From contig JALNXC010000068.1 of NCBI GenBank assembly GCA_023230535.1, positions 1 to 6,753 on the forward strand: 6,753 nt of DNA. Reading direction: 5' to 3'. The notes under the pieces are model-generated. The model saw only the letters and a program-made list of their open reading frames with translations, had not been told where the DNA came from and did not search any database. A program made the translations under genes and the position numbers. This DNA comes from Alkaliphilus sp. (GTDB lineage Bacteria; Bacillota; Clostridia; Peptostreptococcales; Natronincolaceae). Of this stretch, positions 1 to 5,646 are shown piece by piece; the first letter of the stretch is position 1, and every line of letters starts with the position of its first letter.

Positions 1-463
1 CCAGCACCATTGTAGTAAGCTCACCCACATGCCCCCCTGCCTCCGTTCCTTCTACGATAACGGCATCCGCTCCTGAATTTTCCATTCTTTTTGCCAGTGC
101 AACCGTAGGTACGACCGGAATTATTTTGGTCCCGGCACCCTTAAGCTTTTTAATAAATTTGGCAGGATTTCCCGCACCCGTGGTCACTGCAGGCACTTTA
201 AACCTACAAACAATATCCACTACCTCCTCCGCAAAGGGGGATAATAACATAATGTTTACCCCAAAGGATTTATCGGTAAGTTTTTTGAGTTTTATAATTT
301 CTTCTTCCACAATTTTGGCTGGAGCATTACCTGCGGCAATAATTCCCATTCCGCCCGCCTCGGATACGGCTGCAGCCAATTCCGCCGTAGATATCCATGC
401 CATTCCCCCCTGTATTATGGGATATTTAATATCTAATATTTTACATATTCCGGTATCAATCAT
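1..463 (-). CDS. fabK: Enoyl-ACP reductase II FabK, N-terminal part (gene runs off the left edge)
   Basis: FabK is an FMN-dependent, NAD(P)H-using enoyl-ACP reductase. It is a TIM-barrel enzyme of the nitronate monooxygenase-like family and catalyses the last reduction of each type II fatty acid elongation cycle in the cytoplasm. The visible 154 codons are open and start with ATG at 463, after a GGGGG-containing ribosome binding site. The translation closely follows Streptococcus pneumoniae FabK as I remember it. Visible motifs are YPIIQGGMAW (residues 14-23), GGMGIIAAGNAP (37-48), FGVNIMLLSPF (67-77), TTGAGNP (94-100), IPVVPTVALAKRME (115-128) and EGTEAGGHVGELTTM (138-152). His145 matches the conserved active-site His of the GGHxG motif. 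About half of the usual ~315 residues is missing at the window edge. The gene starts 18 bases after the fabH stop, so it is the fourth gene of the fapR operon. The related 2-nitropropane dioxygenases are the main alternative, but the motifs and operon context favour FabK. Confidence 0.95.
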   Translation of the reverse strand, partial: MIDTGICKILDIKYPIIQGGMAWISTAELAAAVSEAGGMGIIAAGNAPAKIVEEEIIKLKKLTDKSFGVNIMLLSPFAEEVVDIVCRFKVPAVTTGAGNPAKFIKKLKGAGTKIIPVVPTVALAKRMENSGADAVIVEGTEAGGHVGELTTMVL

Positions 464-481
464 AAAATTGCCCCCTAAAAA

Positions 482-1477
482 CTATTTACACCACTTGATT
501 ACGGAAGAACCCCAGGTCAAACCCCCACCAAAGGCAACCAATATTATTATATCCCCCGCCTTGACACTGCCTTTTTTAACGGCTTCATCCAGCGCCACCG
601 GAATAGAAGCCACGGACATATTTCCATAATCATTTAAATTTACATATACCTTATCCATAGTTAAATTGATTTTTTTTGCAACCGCTTCTATAATTCTTAT
701 ATTTGCCTGATGGGGGATCATATAATCCACATCTTCTATATTATAACCCACATCTTTTATAATCTCTAAAGCTGATTTTGACATGGCCCTAACTGCAAAT
801 TTAAATACTTCTCGTCCATCCATATGTATATAGTGCAAATCGTTCAGAATAGTTTTTATTGACGCAGGCATTCTGGAACCTCCCGCGGGCTGTGTCAAAT
901 AATCACCCCTAAATCCGTCGGAGCCCAAACTGCTTGAAAGTATACCGAGACCCCCCTCAACCTGCTGCAACACCGCAGCCCCTGCCCCGTCGCCAAATAA
1001 GACACAGGTCCTGCGGTCTTTCCAATTGGTTATCTTGCTCAGGGTTTCGGCTCCTATTATCAATACATTTCTATACACACCCGTTTTAATAAATTGTTCA
1101 CCGATAGCCAAAGCATATAAAAACCCCGAACATGCTGCTTCTATATCAAATGCCACCGCATTTTTAGCGCCAATATTTTTCTGCACGATACAAGCAGTCG
1201 ATGGAAACGCCATATCCGGTGTTGCGGTGGCTACTATAATTAAATCAATATCTTCTAATAATAAACCCGCATCATCGATAGCAATTTTAGCGGCCTCAGT
1301 GGCTAAATCAGATGTTGCTGTTTTATTATCTGCAATTCTTCTTTCGGATATTCCGGTTCTGGTTCTGATCCATTCATCGGTTGTATCCACCATTTTTTCC
1401 AAATCAAAATTAGTTAACTTTTTTTCAGGAAGACAACTTCCCGTACCCGTGATACCTACTGACAAAAATTTATTCAA
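482..1477 (-). CDS. fabH: 3-oxoacyl-ACP synthase III (KAS III) FabH, TTG start
   Basis: FabH condenses a short acyl-CoA primer with malonyl-ACP and so starts each fatty acid chain in the type II pathway. The product is 331 residues, normal for the family. The Cys-His-Asn triad is visible: Cys116 in IEAACSGF, His256 in MIPHQANIRI and Asn286 in YGNMSVASIP. The C-terminal AFGGGLTWGSS is also typical. Phe91 in AFPSTA seems to align with E. coli Phe87, which lines the primer pocket; this would suggest a short primer, but straight versus branched cannot be decided here. The start is TTG at 1477, supported by GGAGG at 1484-1488 with a 6-base spacer and by the family-typical N-terminus (VGITGTGSCLPEK). 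The TTG overlaps the plsX stop by 8 bases, which suggests translational coupling. It lies between plsX and fabK in the fapR operon. Confidence 0.97.
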   Translation of the reverse strand: MNKFLSVGITGTGSCLPEKKLTNFDLEKMVDTTDEWIRTRTGISERRIADNKTATSDLATEAAKIAIDDAGLLLEDIDLIIVATATPDMAFPSTACIVQKNIGAKNAVAFDIEAACSGFLYALAIGEQFIKTGVYRNVLIIGAETLSKITNWKDRRTCVLFGDGAGAAVLQQVEGGLGILSSSLGSDGFRGDYLTQPAGGSRMPASIKTILNDLHYIHMDGREVFKFAVRAMSKSALEIIKDVGYNIEDVDYMIPHQANIRIIEAVAKKINLTMDKVYVNLNDYGNMSVASIPVALDEAVKKGSVKAGDIIILVAFGGGLTWGSSVIKWCK

Positions 1478-2477
1478 TAATATCCTCCCCTAAACCGGTA
1501 ATCTTTTCGGCTATATCATCTATTACATCATTTTCTATAAATTTAATCCCCTGCTTTATTGCATTTTTAACAGCTTTTGCATCGGAACTCCCGTGGGCCT
1601 TGATCAACACTCCTTTAACTCCTAAAAATGGTGCTCCGCCATATTCCGTATAATCAAAACGCCCCTTGAAATCTTTGAGCCCTGATTTTAATAATGATGC
1701 GCCTATCTTTCGAAGGGGATTTTTAACAAACTCTTCTTTTAATAACCTGAAAATGGAATCCGCCAAACCCTCCGTAAGCTTTAAAATAACATTGCCCGTA
1801 AAACCGTCACATACTATGACATCTGCATATCCGGCCGGTATATCCCTGGCCTCTATATTCCCTTTAAAATTAAATGGGCCGATTTTACAGAGTTTATGTG
1901 CTTCTTTTACAATTTCACTTCCCTTTTCCTCTTCTATACCTATATTGACAATACACACACTCGGTTTTTTTATTTCAAGCACTTTTTCAGCATAGACACT
2001 GCCCATGATTCCGAATTCTAATAAATTTCTCGGTTTACAATCCGAATTAGCTCCACCGTCAATGAGCACCGACATCCCGTTGACAGTCGGATATGGAGGT
2101 GCAAGGGCGGGCCTGTCTATCCCTTTAATTCTTCCTAGAATTAAAAGGCCCCCGGCTAATAGGGCTCCCGTATTTCCTGCGGATACAATGGCATCCGCCC
2201 TCTTTTCTTTGACAAGTTTTAATGCCGCTACCATTGAAGAATCCCTTTTTTCTCTGATTGCCGACACCGGCTTGTCTTCATTGGTAATTATTTCATTGCA
2301 ATGAACTATCTCAATTTTTTCTCTTGTATGGTCGTATTTTGCCAACTGCTCCTCTATCATTGGTTCATTGCCTGCAAGTATAACATCTATATTGTAACTT
2401 TTAACCGCCTCAACAGCCCCTTTGACGGTAGCAACCGGAGCATTGTCCCCTCCCATCGCGTCAATAACAACCCTCAT
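1470..2477 (-). CDS. plsX: Phosphate acyltransferase PlsX (acyl-ACP:phosphate acyltransferase)
   Basis: PlsX converts acyl-ACP and inorganic phosphate to acyl-phosphate, the acyl donor used by PlsY for the first acylation of glycerol-3-phosphate. It is a peripheral membrane protein linking fatty acid synthesis to phospholipid synthesis. With the start at 2477 the product is 335 residues, close to the usual ~330. Family motifs are IDAMGGDNAP (residues 5-14), SAGNTGALLAGG (99-110), RPALAPPYPT (122-131), LIDGGANSDCKP (138-149), EFGIMGSVYAEKV (154-166), CDGFTGNVILKLTEG (223-237) and GGAPFLGVKGV..KAHGSSDAKA (280-302). An in-frame ATG five codons upstream (2492) is rejected because it overlaps the fapR stop (ATGA) and its codons form the Shine-Dalgarno sequence of the 2477 ATG. 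The gene follows fapR by 11 bases and overlaps fabH by 8. In Bacillus plsX is a FapR target in the same operon as fapR, as here. Confidence 0.97.
   Translation of the reverse strand: MRVVIDAMGGDNAPVATVKGAVEAVKSYNIDVILAGNEPMIEEQLAKYDHTREKIEIVHCNEIITNEDKPVSAIREKRDSSMVAALKLVKEKRADAIVSAGNTGALLAGGLLILGRIKGIDRPALAPPYPTVNGMSVLIDGGANSDCKPRNLLEFGIMGSVYAEKVLEIKKPSVCIVNIGIEEEKGSEIVKEAHKLCKIGPFNFKGNIEARDIPAGYADVIVCDGFTGNVILKLTEGLADSIFRLLKEEFVKNPLRKIGASLLKSGLKDFKGRFDYTEYGGAPFLGVKGVLIKAHGSSDAKAVKNAIKQGIKFIENDVIDDIAEKITGLGEDIIE
1484..1488 (-). promoter_or_regulatory. Ribosome binding site that fixes the TTG start of fabH
   Basis: On the minus strand GGAGG, inside GGGGAGGA, lies 6 bases before the TTG at 1477. 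It sits inside the last codons of plsX. No ATG or GTG at comparable spacing keeps the FabH N-terminus, so TTG is the best start. Overlap with plsX translation would make fabH initiation depend on ribosomes finishing plsX. Confidence 0.8.
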
Positions 2478-2483
2478 ATTTTG

Positions 2484-2490
2484 CCTCCTC
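2484..2490 (-). promoter_or_regulatory. Ribosome binding site that decides the plsX start
   Basis: GAGGAGG on the minus strand overlaps the TGA stop of fapR; its GGAGG core is 6 bases before the ATG at 2477. It is therefore part of the coding sequence if the upstream ATG at 2492 is used, which argues against that longer start. The arrangement fits termination-reinitiation between fapR and plsX. Confidence 0.75.
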
Positions 2491-3058
2491 ATTTACTCTT
2501 GATTATTACCAATATAAACTTGCCCCTGAACACCTGCACTTGATTGACATATATTTTAACATGGACAAAATGATTGTTTCCTCTGACCCTCATAACCTCC
2601 GCCTTTGCTACCAGTTTATCACCTGCGCTTACAGGGCTTAAATATTTAATATTAGATACTCCTGTCAGTGCTACTTCGGCATCTATTACAGCCATTGCTA
2701 AAGATTCGGCTTGTGAAAAGATATGATGCCCCCTGACTATACTGGTTTTGCTGAACGCCATTTCAGGTGTAGTCTCCAAAATTGATATTCCGCTGACACC
2801 CAAGTCCAAATCCACCAATTCCCCTACAATCTCCGTGCCAACAATACTGCGTACCTTTTCATAGTTCTTTTCCGCTACATTTTTGATACGCTGTCTGAGC
2901 TCCGGAATTGCTAATTCCAATCTATCTAATCGAATAGTCTGTATGCTCACTTTAAAATGTTCGGATAGATCCTCATCTGTCATAAAGGGATCCTCTCTCA
3001 ATAATGTCAATAATTTTTTTTGTCTGGTTACTTTATTTAACCTTACGGATTTGTTCAC
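2489..3058 (-). CDS. fapR: Fatty acid and phospholipid biosynthesis repressor FapR
   Basis: FapR is a dimeric transcriptional repressor that binds operators at lipid synthesis genes and is released by malonyl-CoA or malonyl-ACP. From GTG at 3058 the product is 189 residues, like Bacillus FapR (~188). The DeoR-like helix-turn-helix covers about residues 25-60, with the near-invariant VSIQTIRLDRLELAIPELRQRI (37-58) followed by KNVAEK. The hot-dog ligand domain covers about residues 75-189 and includes ISILE (91-95) and RGHHIFSQAESLAMAVID (109-126). GTG at 3067 is in frame but has no Shine-Dalgarno sequence; GAGGTG at 3065-3070 is correctly placed, 6 bases before the GTG at 3058. Glu118 stands where Bacillus FapR, from memory, has Asn (QANSLA). 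It is the first gene of the operon with plsX, fabH and fabK, and two FapR-type operator sequences lie just upstream, so autoregulation is likely. Confidence 0.95.
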   Translation of the reverse strand: MNKSVRLNKVTRQKKLLTLLREDPFMTDEDLSEHFKVSIQTIRLDRLELAIPELRQRIKNVAEKNYEKVRSIVGTEIVGELVDLDLGVSGISILETTPEMAFSKTSIVRGHHIFSQAESLAMAVIDAEVALTGVSNIKYLSPVSAGDKLVAKAEVMRVRGNNHFVHVKIYVNQVQVFRGKFILVIIKSK

Positions 3059-3073
3059 CTTTGTCACCTCGGT

Positions 3074-3103
3074 TTAGTACTTAAGACTAGTACCTGATTA
3101 TAA
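3074..3103 (-). promoter_or_regulatory. Two overlapping FapR-type operator sequences upstream of fapR
   Basis: Read on the plus strand, TTAGTACTTAAGACTAG (3074-3090) and CTAGTACCTGATTATAA (3087-3103) each resemble the FapR palindrome remembered from Bacillus, TTAGTACCTGATACTAA. They match it at 13 and 14 of 17 positions. They share four bases (CTAG), placing two TAGTAC half-sites 13 bases apart. The pair lies immediately downstream of the -10 box, covering the predicted start point and early leader, where a bound repressor would block transcription. Identification rests on the remembered consensus plus the presence of fapR as the first gene. Confidence 0.75.
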
Positions 3104-3108
3104 TGTAG

Positions 3109-3137
3109 AGTATATAATTATTCTATAAAAAAATCAA
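3109..3137 (-). promoter_or_regulatory. Sigma-A type promoter of the fapR-plsX-fabH-fabK operon
   Basis: On the minus strand, TTGATT (3137-3132) and TATACT (3114-3109) are separated by 17 bases, close to the vegetative consensus. Transcription would start near 3102, inside the distal FapR-like operator, giving a leader of about 45 bases before the fapR GTG. A second TATAAT lies at 3102-3097 but has only a weak -35 partner. Confidence 0.75.
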
Positions 3138-3239
3138 GCACTATATTCCATATAAATAAAAGGCTCATCCAAAATATCCGGCCCATATTCGAGAAATATA
3201 TATTTTTTATGCTTCTATACGCACACAGGCGTTATAAAC

Positions 3240-3284
3240 AAAAAAAATAATAATGCATCACATCTTTTTTGTATGCATTACTAT
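3240..3284 (-). terminator. Intrinsic terminator after rpmF
   Basis: On the minus strand a 12-pair stem (ATAGTAATGCAT with ATGCATTATTAT, one G-U pair) encloses a 14-base loop and is followed directly by a run of T. It begins 24 bases after the rpmF stop. It separates the yceD-rpmF unit from the fapR operon. The stem is AU-rich, so it may be leaky and allow some read-through. Confidence 0.8.
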
Positions 3285-3308
3285 CCTTTTCCGTATCTGT
3301 AAAATATA

Positions 3309-3485
3309 TTATTTAACAATAACCTCTTCATTTTTATAGTATCCGCATTCGGGGCACACCCTATGAGGCAGTTTGGGTTCATGACATTGAGGACATTCTA
3401 CAAATCCGGTCGCAGTATACTTTGAGTTGGAAGCCCTCCTCATATTTCTTTTAGATTTTCCGGTTTTACGCTTTGGTACCGCCAT
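3309..3485 (-). CDS. rpmF: 50S ribosomal protein bL32
   Basis: bL32 is a small zinc-ribbon protein of the large ribosomal subunit. The product is 58 residues, the usual length. It begins MAVPKRKTGKSKRNMRRA, typical of bL32 and basic for rRNA contact. The four-cysteine ribbon is present: Cys31-x2-Cys34 (CPQC) and Cys44-x2-Cys47 (CPEC), followed by GYYKNEEVI. This is therefore the zinc-binding form rather than the Cys-less paralogue some Firmicutes carry for zinc starvation. A complete anti-Shine-Dalgarno match, TAAGGAGGTG (3491-3500), precedes the ATG, with 7 bases between GGAGG and ATG. It lies 21 bases after yceD, a pairing conserved across many bacteria, and is closed by the terminator at 3240-3284. 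Confidence 0.98.
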   Translation of the reverse strand: MAVPKRKTGKSKRNMRRASNSKYTATGFVECPQCHEPKLPHRVCPECGYYKNEEVIVK

Positions 3486-3506
3486 TTTGACACCTCCTTA
3501 TTCATG

Positions 3507-4031
3507 TTATAAAAGTTTTTTTAGTTTAGCCAGGCGAGGATCTATATCATTATCATAGGACCGTATATGATTACAATCACAGGAGTCTTCTTCCAATTTC
3601 GTGCCGCATTTGGGACAAAGGCCCCGGCAATTTTCATCACATACAAGTTTGATGGGAATATTCATTATAATATGTTCCTTTATCAATTTCCCTAAATCAA
3701 ATATATCATCCTTATAATAAATTACATCATCATCTATCTGATCATCTTCATATTCAAATAAATTTTCATGTATTATCTCTGCATTGATATTTGAATTAAA
3801 ATGATAAATAAACGGCTCAAGGCATCTATTACAATTTGCTTGCATATCCGCCATTATTTCCAAAGTTATATACAACCTGTAGTCAATCACATGTAATTTG
3901 CCTTTAACATCGACGGGTGATACTATATATATCTTATCACCATAAAAATCAATAACATCAAGAGCCAGGGTAAAATTTAAACAGTGAGTATTCTGATCCC
4001 CTTTTCTTATACTATCGATATCAAGTTTCAC
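3507..4031 (-). CDS. yceD: YceD/YlbN family (DUF177) protein, GTG start
   Basis: This is a DUF177 protein, found almost always just before rpmF. In plants and E. coli, family members have been linked to 23S rRNA accumulation and ribosome biogenesis; that role is inferred here. From GTG at 4031 the product is 174 residues, matching Bacillus YlbN. An N-terminal beta-rich part contains CNRC (Cys67, Cys70). An acidic stretch lies around residues 91-110. The C-terminal signature is CDENCRGLCPKCG (Cys131, 135, 139, 142), then CDC (Cys151, 153) and DPRLAKLKKLL at the end. The cysteines could form a metal site. An in-frame ATG at 4142 would add 37 residues, but it lies upstream of the promoter at 4063-4091, has no Shine-Dalgarno sequence and encodes an atypical extension. 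GAGGTGA (4037-4043) fits GTG at 4031. It forms a two-gene unit with rpmF. Confidence 0.92.
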   Translation of the reverse strand: MKLDIDSIRKGDQNTHCLNFTLALDVIDFYGDKIYIVSPVDVKGKLHVIDYRLYITLEIMADMQANCNRCLEPFIYHFNSNINAEIIHENLFEYEDDQIDDDVIYYKDDIFDLGKLIKEHIIMNIPIKLVCDENCRGLCPKCGTKLEEDSCDCNHIRSYDNDIDPRLAKLKKLL

Positions 4032-4062
4032 AGCTATCACCTCAAGTAAATTACTAAGATAA

Positions 4063-4091
4063 ATTATATAAATGATTTTTTTATTTGTCAA
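4063..4091 (-). promoter_or_regulatory. Perfect-consensus sigma-A promoter for yceD-rpmF
   Basis: On the minus strand TTGACA (4091-4086) and TATAAT (4068-4063) are separated by exactly 17 bases, the ideal vegetative promoter. The start would be near 4056, giving a leader of about 25 bases. High constitutive expression suits a ribosomal protein operon. An 11-base inverted repeat, AGTAAATTACT (4045-4055), lies at the start point. Confidence 0.88.
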
Positions 4092-4165
4092 GTATTTTAT
4101 ACCATAACCATGATGAGCATTGCCGTCGTATTGATTTATCAATTATACACTTTAATGTTTCTCAT

Positions 4166-4199
4166 AAAAAATATTAAAAGGTAGGCACGCCTACCCTTT
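4166..4199 (-). terminator. Intrinsic terminator after ackA
   Basis: On the minus strand AAAGGGTAGG, loop CGTG and CCTACCTTTT form a 10-pair stem (one G-U pair), followed by AATATTTTTT. It starts 39 bases after the ackA stop and lies upstream of the yceD promoter. ackA is thus likely transcribed alone. The plus-strand reading has no comparable U run, so it acts mainly in the ackA direction. Confidence 0.88.
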
Positions 4200-4238
4200 A
4201 GTATTTGCATATTTTATTTACATATTTATTGAAATTTA

Positions 4239-5435
4239 TTATTTTTCTACTATGTTTTTAGTGTCCCTTGCGATGGCAAGTTCCTCGTTTGTAGGTACTA
4301 CCATCACCGTAACTTTGGAATCATCTGAAGATATTATCGTTTCCTTACCCCTTGTGTTATTTTTTTCGTCATCGATCTTTATTCCCAAAAATTCCAAACC
4401 GCTGCAAGAGTCTTTTCGAACATCTATAGCATTTTCGCCTACACCGGCCGTAAATACTATGACATCCAAACCACCCATCATAGCGGCATAAACAGCTATA
4501 TATCTTTTAATTCTTCGGCTATATATATCTAATGCCAATTTTGCCCTATAATTGTTTCCTTCGGCAGCCTCCATTATATCCCTGAGATCATTGCTTATTC
4601 CCGATACTCCAAGAAGTCCGGATTTTTTATTCATAAAATTATCAAGCTCCTGATGTGATAGGTCTTCTCTCTGTCCTACGAATGGAACTATAGCAGGATC
4701 TATATCTCCGCATCTTGTGCCCATTACCAAACCTTCCAACGGGGTAAGCCCCATACTTGTATCAACGGATTTGCCGCCGTCCACGGCAGTTATACTGACA
4801 CCATTTCCTATGTGACAGGTTATAATTTTTAAATCTTCGATCGGTTTTTCAAGTATTTCGGCTGCTCTATATGCTACATACATATGAGATGTACCATGGA
4901 ATCCGTATCTTCTGACACCATGTTTTTCATACCACTCGTAGGGCAGTGCATATATATATGCTTCCGGAGGCATTGTCTGATGAAATGCCGTATCGAATAC
5001 TGCTACCATTGGTACATCCGGTAATAATTCTTTAGCGGCATATATTCCCATAAGATTTGGAGGATTATGTAATGGCGCAAGATTAGCACATCTCTCCACC
5101 TCACTTATTACCTTATCTGTTATAAGCACGGAACTTGTAAATTCCTCCCCGCCATGAACAACACGGTGTCCTGTCGCCGATATCTCATCCATTGACTTGA
5201 TTACACCATATTCAGGATTAGTCAATGCATTCATTACAATTCCGAGTGTTATCTTATGATCCTTCAAGTCTTCTCTTATAACAACTTTTTCTTTACCAAT
5301 TGTCTCGTGAGTTAAAAATGAATCGTCAATTCCTATTCTTTCCGCTAGACCTATTGCAAGAAGTTCTTCATTTTGCATATCGATAAGCTGATATTTTAAT
5401 GATGAGCTTCCACAATTAATTACTAAAACCTTCAT
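4239..5435 (-). CDS. ackA: Acetate kinase
   Basis: AckA catalyses reversible transfer of phosphate between acetyl phosphate and ADP, giving acetate and ATP; it is the ATP-yielding last step of acetate fermentation. The product is 398 residues, normal for the family. It belongs to the ASKHA fold with two lobes. Residues equivalent to the Methanosarcina active site are all present: Asn7 (INCGSSSLKY), Arg91 (GHRVVHGG), Asp148 (VFDTAFHQTMP), His180 (RYGFHGTSH), Arg241 (MGTRCGDIDP) and Glu385 (PTNEELAIARDT). CHIGNGVSI (207-215) and FTAGVGENA (328-336) are the nucleotide-binding loops. The ATG at 5435 follows AAGGAGG with 7 bases spacing. It has its own promoter and terminator. pta, the usual partner for making acetyl phosphate, is not adjacent on either side. 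The divergent neighbour, tmcAL, also uses acetate. Confidence 0.98.
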   Translation of the reverse strand: MKVLVINCGSSSLKYQLIDMQNEELLAIGLAERIGIDDSFLTHETIGKEKVVIREDLKDHKITLGIVMNALTNPEYGVIKSMDEISATGHRVVHGGEEFTSSVLITDKVISEVERCANLAPLHNPPNLMGIYAAKELLPDVPMVAVFDTAFHQTMPPEAYIYALPYEWYEKHGVRRYGFHGTSHMYVAYRAAEILEKPIEDLKIITCHIGNGVSITAVDGGKSVDTSMGLTPLEGLVMGTRCGDIDPAIVPFVGQREDLSHQELDNFMNKKSGLLGVSGISNDLRDIMEAAEGNNYRAKLALDIYSRRIKRYIAVYAAMMGGLDVIVFTAGVGENAIDVRKDSCSGLEFLGIKIDDEKNNTRGKETIISSDDSKVTVMVVPTNEELAIARDTKNIVEK

Positions 5436-5486
5436 ACTAAAACCTCCTTAATATTTATACTACTACTACCCTTCCTATATTATTGT

Positions 5487-5515
5487 TAATCATAATATTA
5501 CTACTAATCATAATA
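5487..5515. repeat. 11-base direct repeat at the ackA start point
   Basis: TAATCATAATA occurs at 5487-5497 and again at 5505-5515, repeating at an 18-base interval. On the minus strand each copy reads TATTATGATTA and contains a TATGAT, so the upstream copy supplies the -10 box of ackA and the downstream copy duplicates it. It may be a protein site or a chance product of AT-rich DNA. Confidence 0.5.
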
Positions 5516-5535
5516 AATTTTTGGAGAAATATCAA
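5507..5535 (-). promoter_or_regulatory. Sigma-A type promoter of ackA
   Basis: On the minus strand TTGATA (5535-5530) and TATGAT (5512-5507) are separated by 17 bases. The start would be near 5500, leaving a leader of about 65 bases before the ackA ATG, whose ribosome binding site is AAGGAGG. No convincing riboswitch or attenuator fold is visible in that leader. Confidence 0.7.
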
Positions 5536-5595
5536 GTTATTTAATAAATTTTTAGCATTTGGTACAAAATATATCTAAATTTAAGGCTTATCAAA

Positions 5596-5623
5596 TTGGG
5601 TTATATATATTAAAATGTATATT
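5596..5623 (+). promoter_or_regulatory. Possible promoter of tmcAL
   Basis: TTGGGT (5596-5601) and TATATT (5618-5623) are spaced by 16 bases. A start near 5630 would leave a short leader ending in the GGAGG at 5638-5642. The region is very AT-rich and the -35 box is poor, so this is tentative. Confidence 0.35.
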
Positions 5624-5646
5624 GAGAAAACTTTTTTGGAGGTATT

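Noticed and set aside
126..629. Plus-strand open frame of 167 codons
   Set aside because: It is antisense to fabK and the end of fabH, both with strong family motifs, and has no Shine-Dalgarno sequence or recognisable domain.
1026..1493. Plus-strand open frame of 155 codons
   Set aside because: It lies antisense within fabH and shows no family features.
1666..2304. Two plus-strand open frames (1666-1995 and 2005-2304)
   Set aside because: Both are shadows of plsX, whose frame carries all PlsX motifs without interruption.
2478..2492. Upstream ATG of plsX at 2492
   Set aside because: Its first codons are the Shine-Dalgarno sequence of the ATG at 2477, and the family N-terminus begins with the residues after 2477.
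2301..2543. Plus-strand open frame spanning the fapR-plsX junction
   Set aside because: It is antisense to two coupled genes and has no initiation signals.
4252..4491. Plus-strand open frame opposite the end of ackA
   Set aside because: It is the mirror of the conserved AckA C-terminus and has no supporting signal.
5436..5500. Riboswitch or attenuator in the ackA leader
   Set aside because: The leader is short and AT-rich, with no stable stem or known aptamer motif that I can see.
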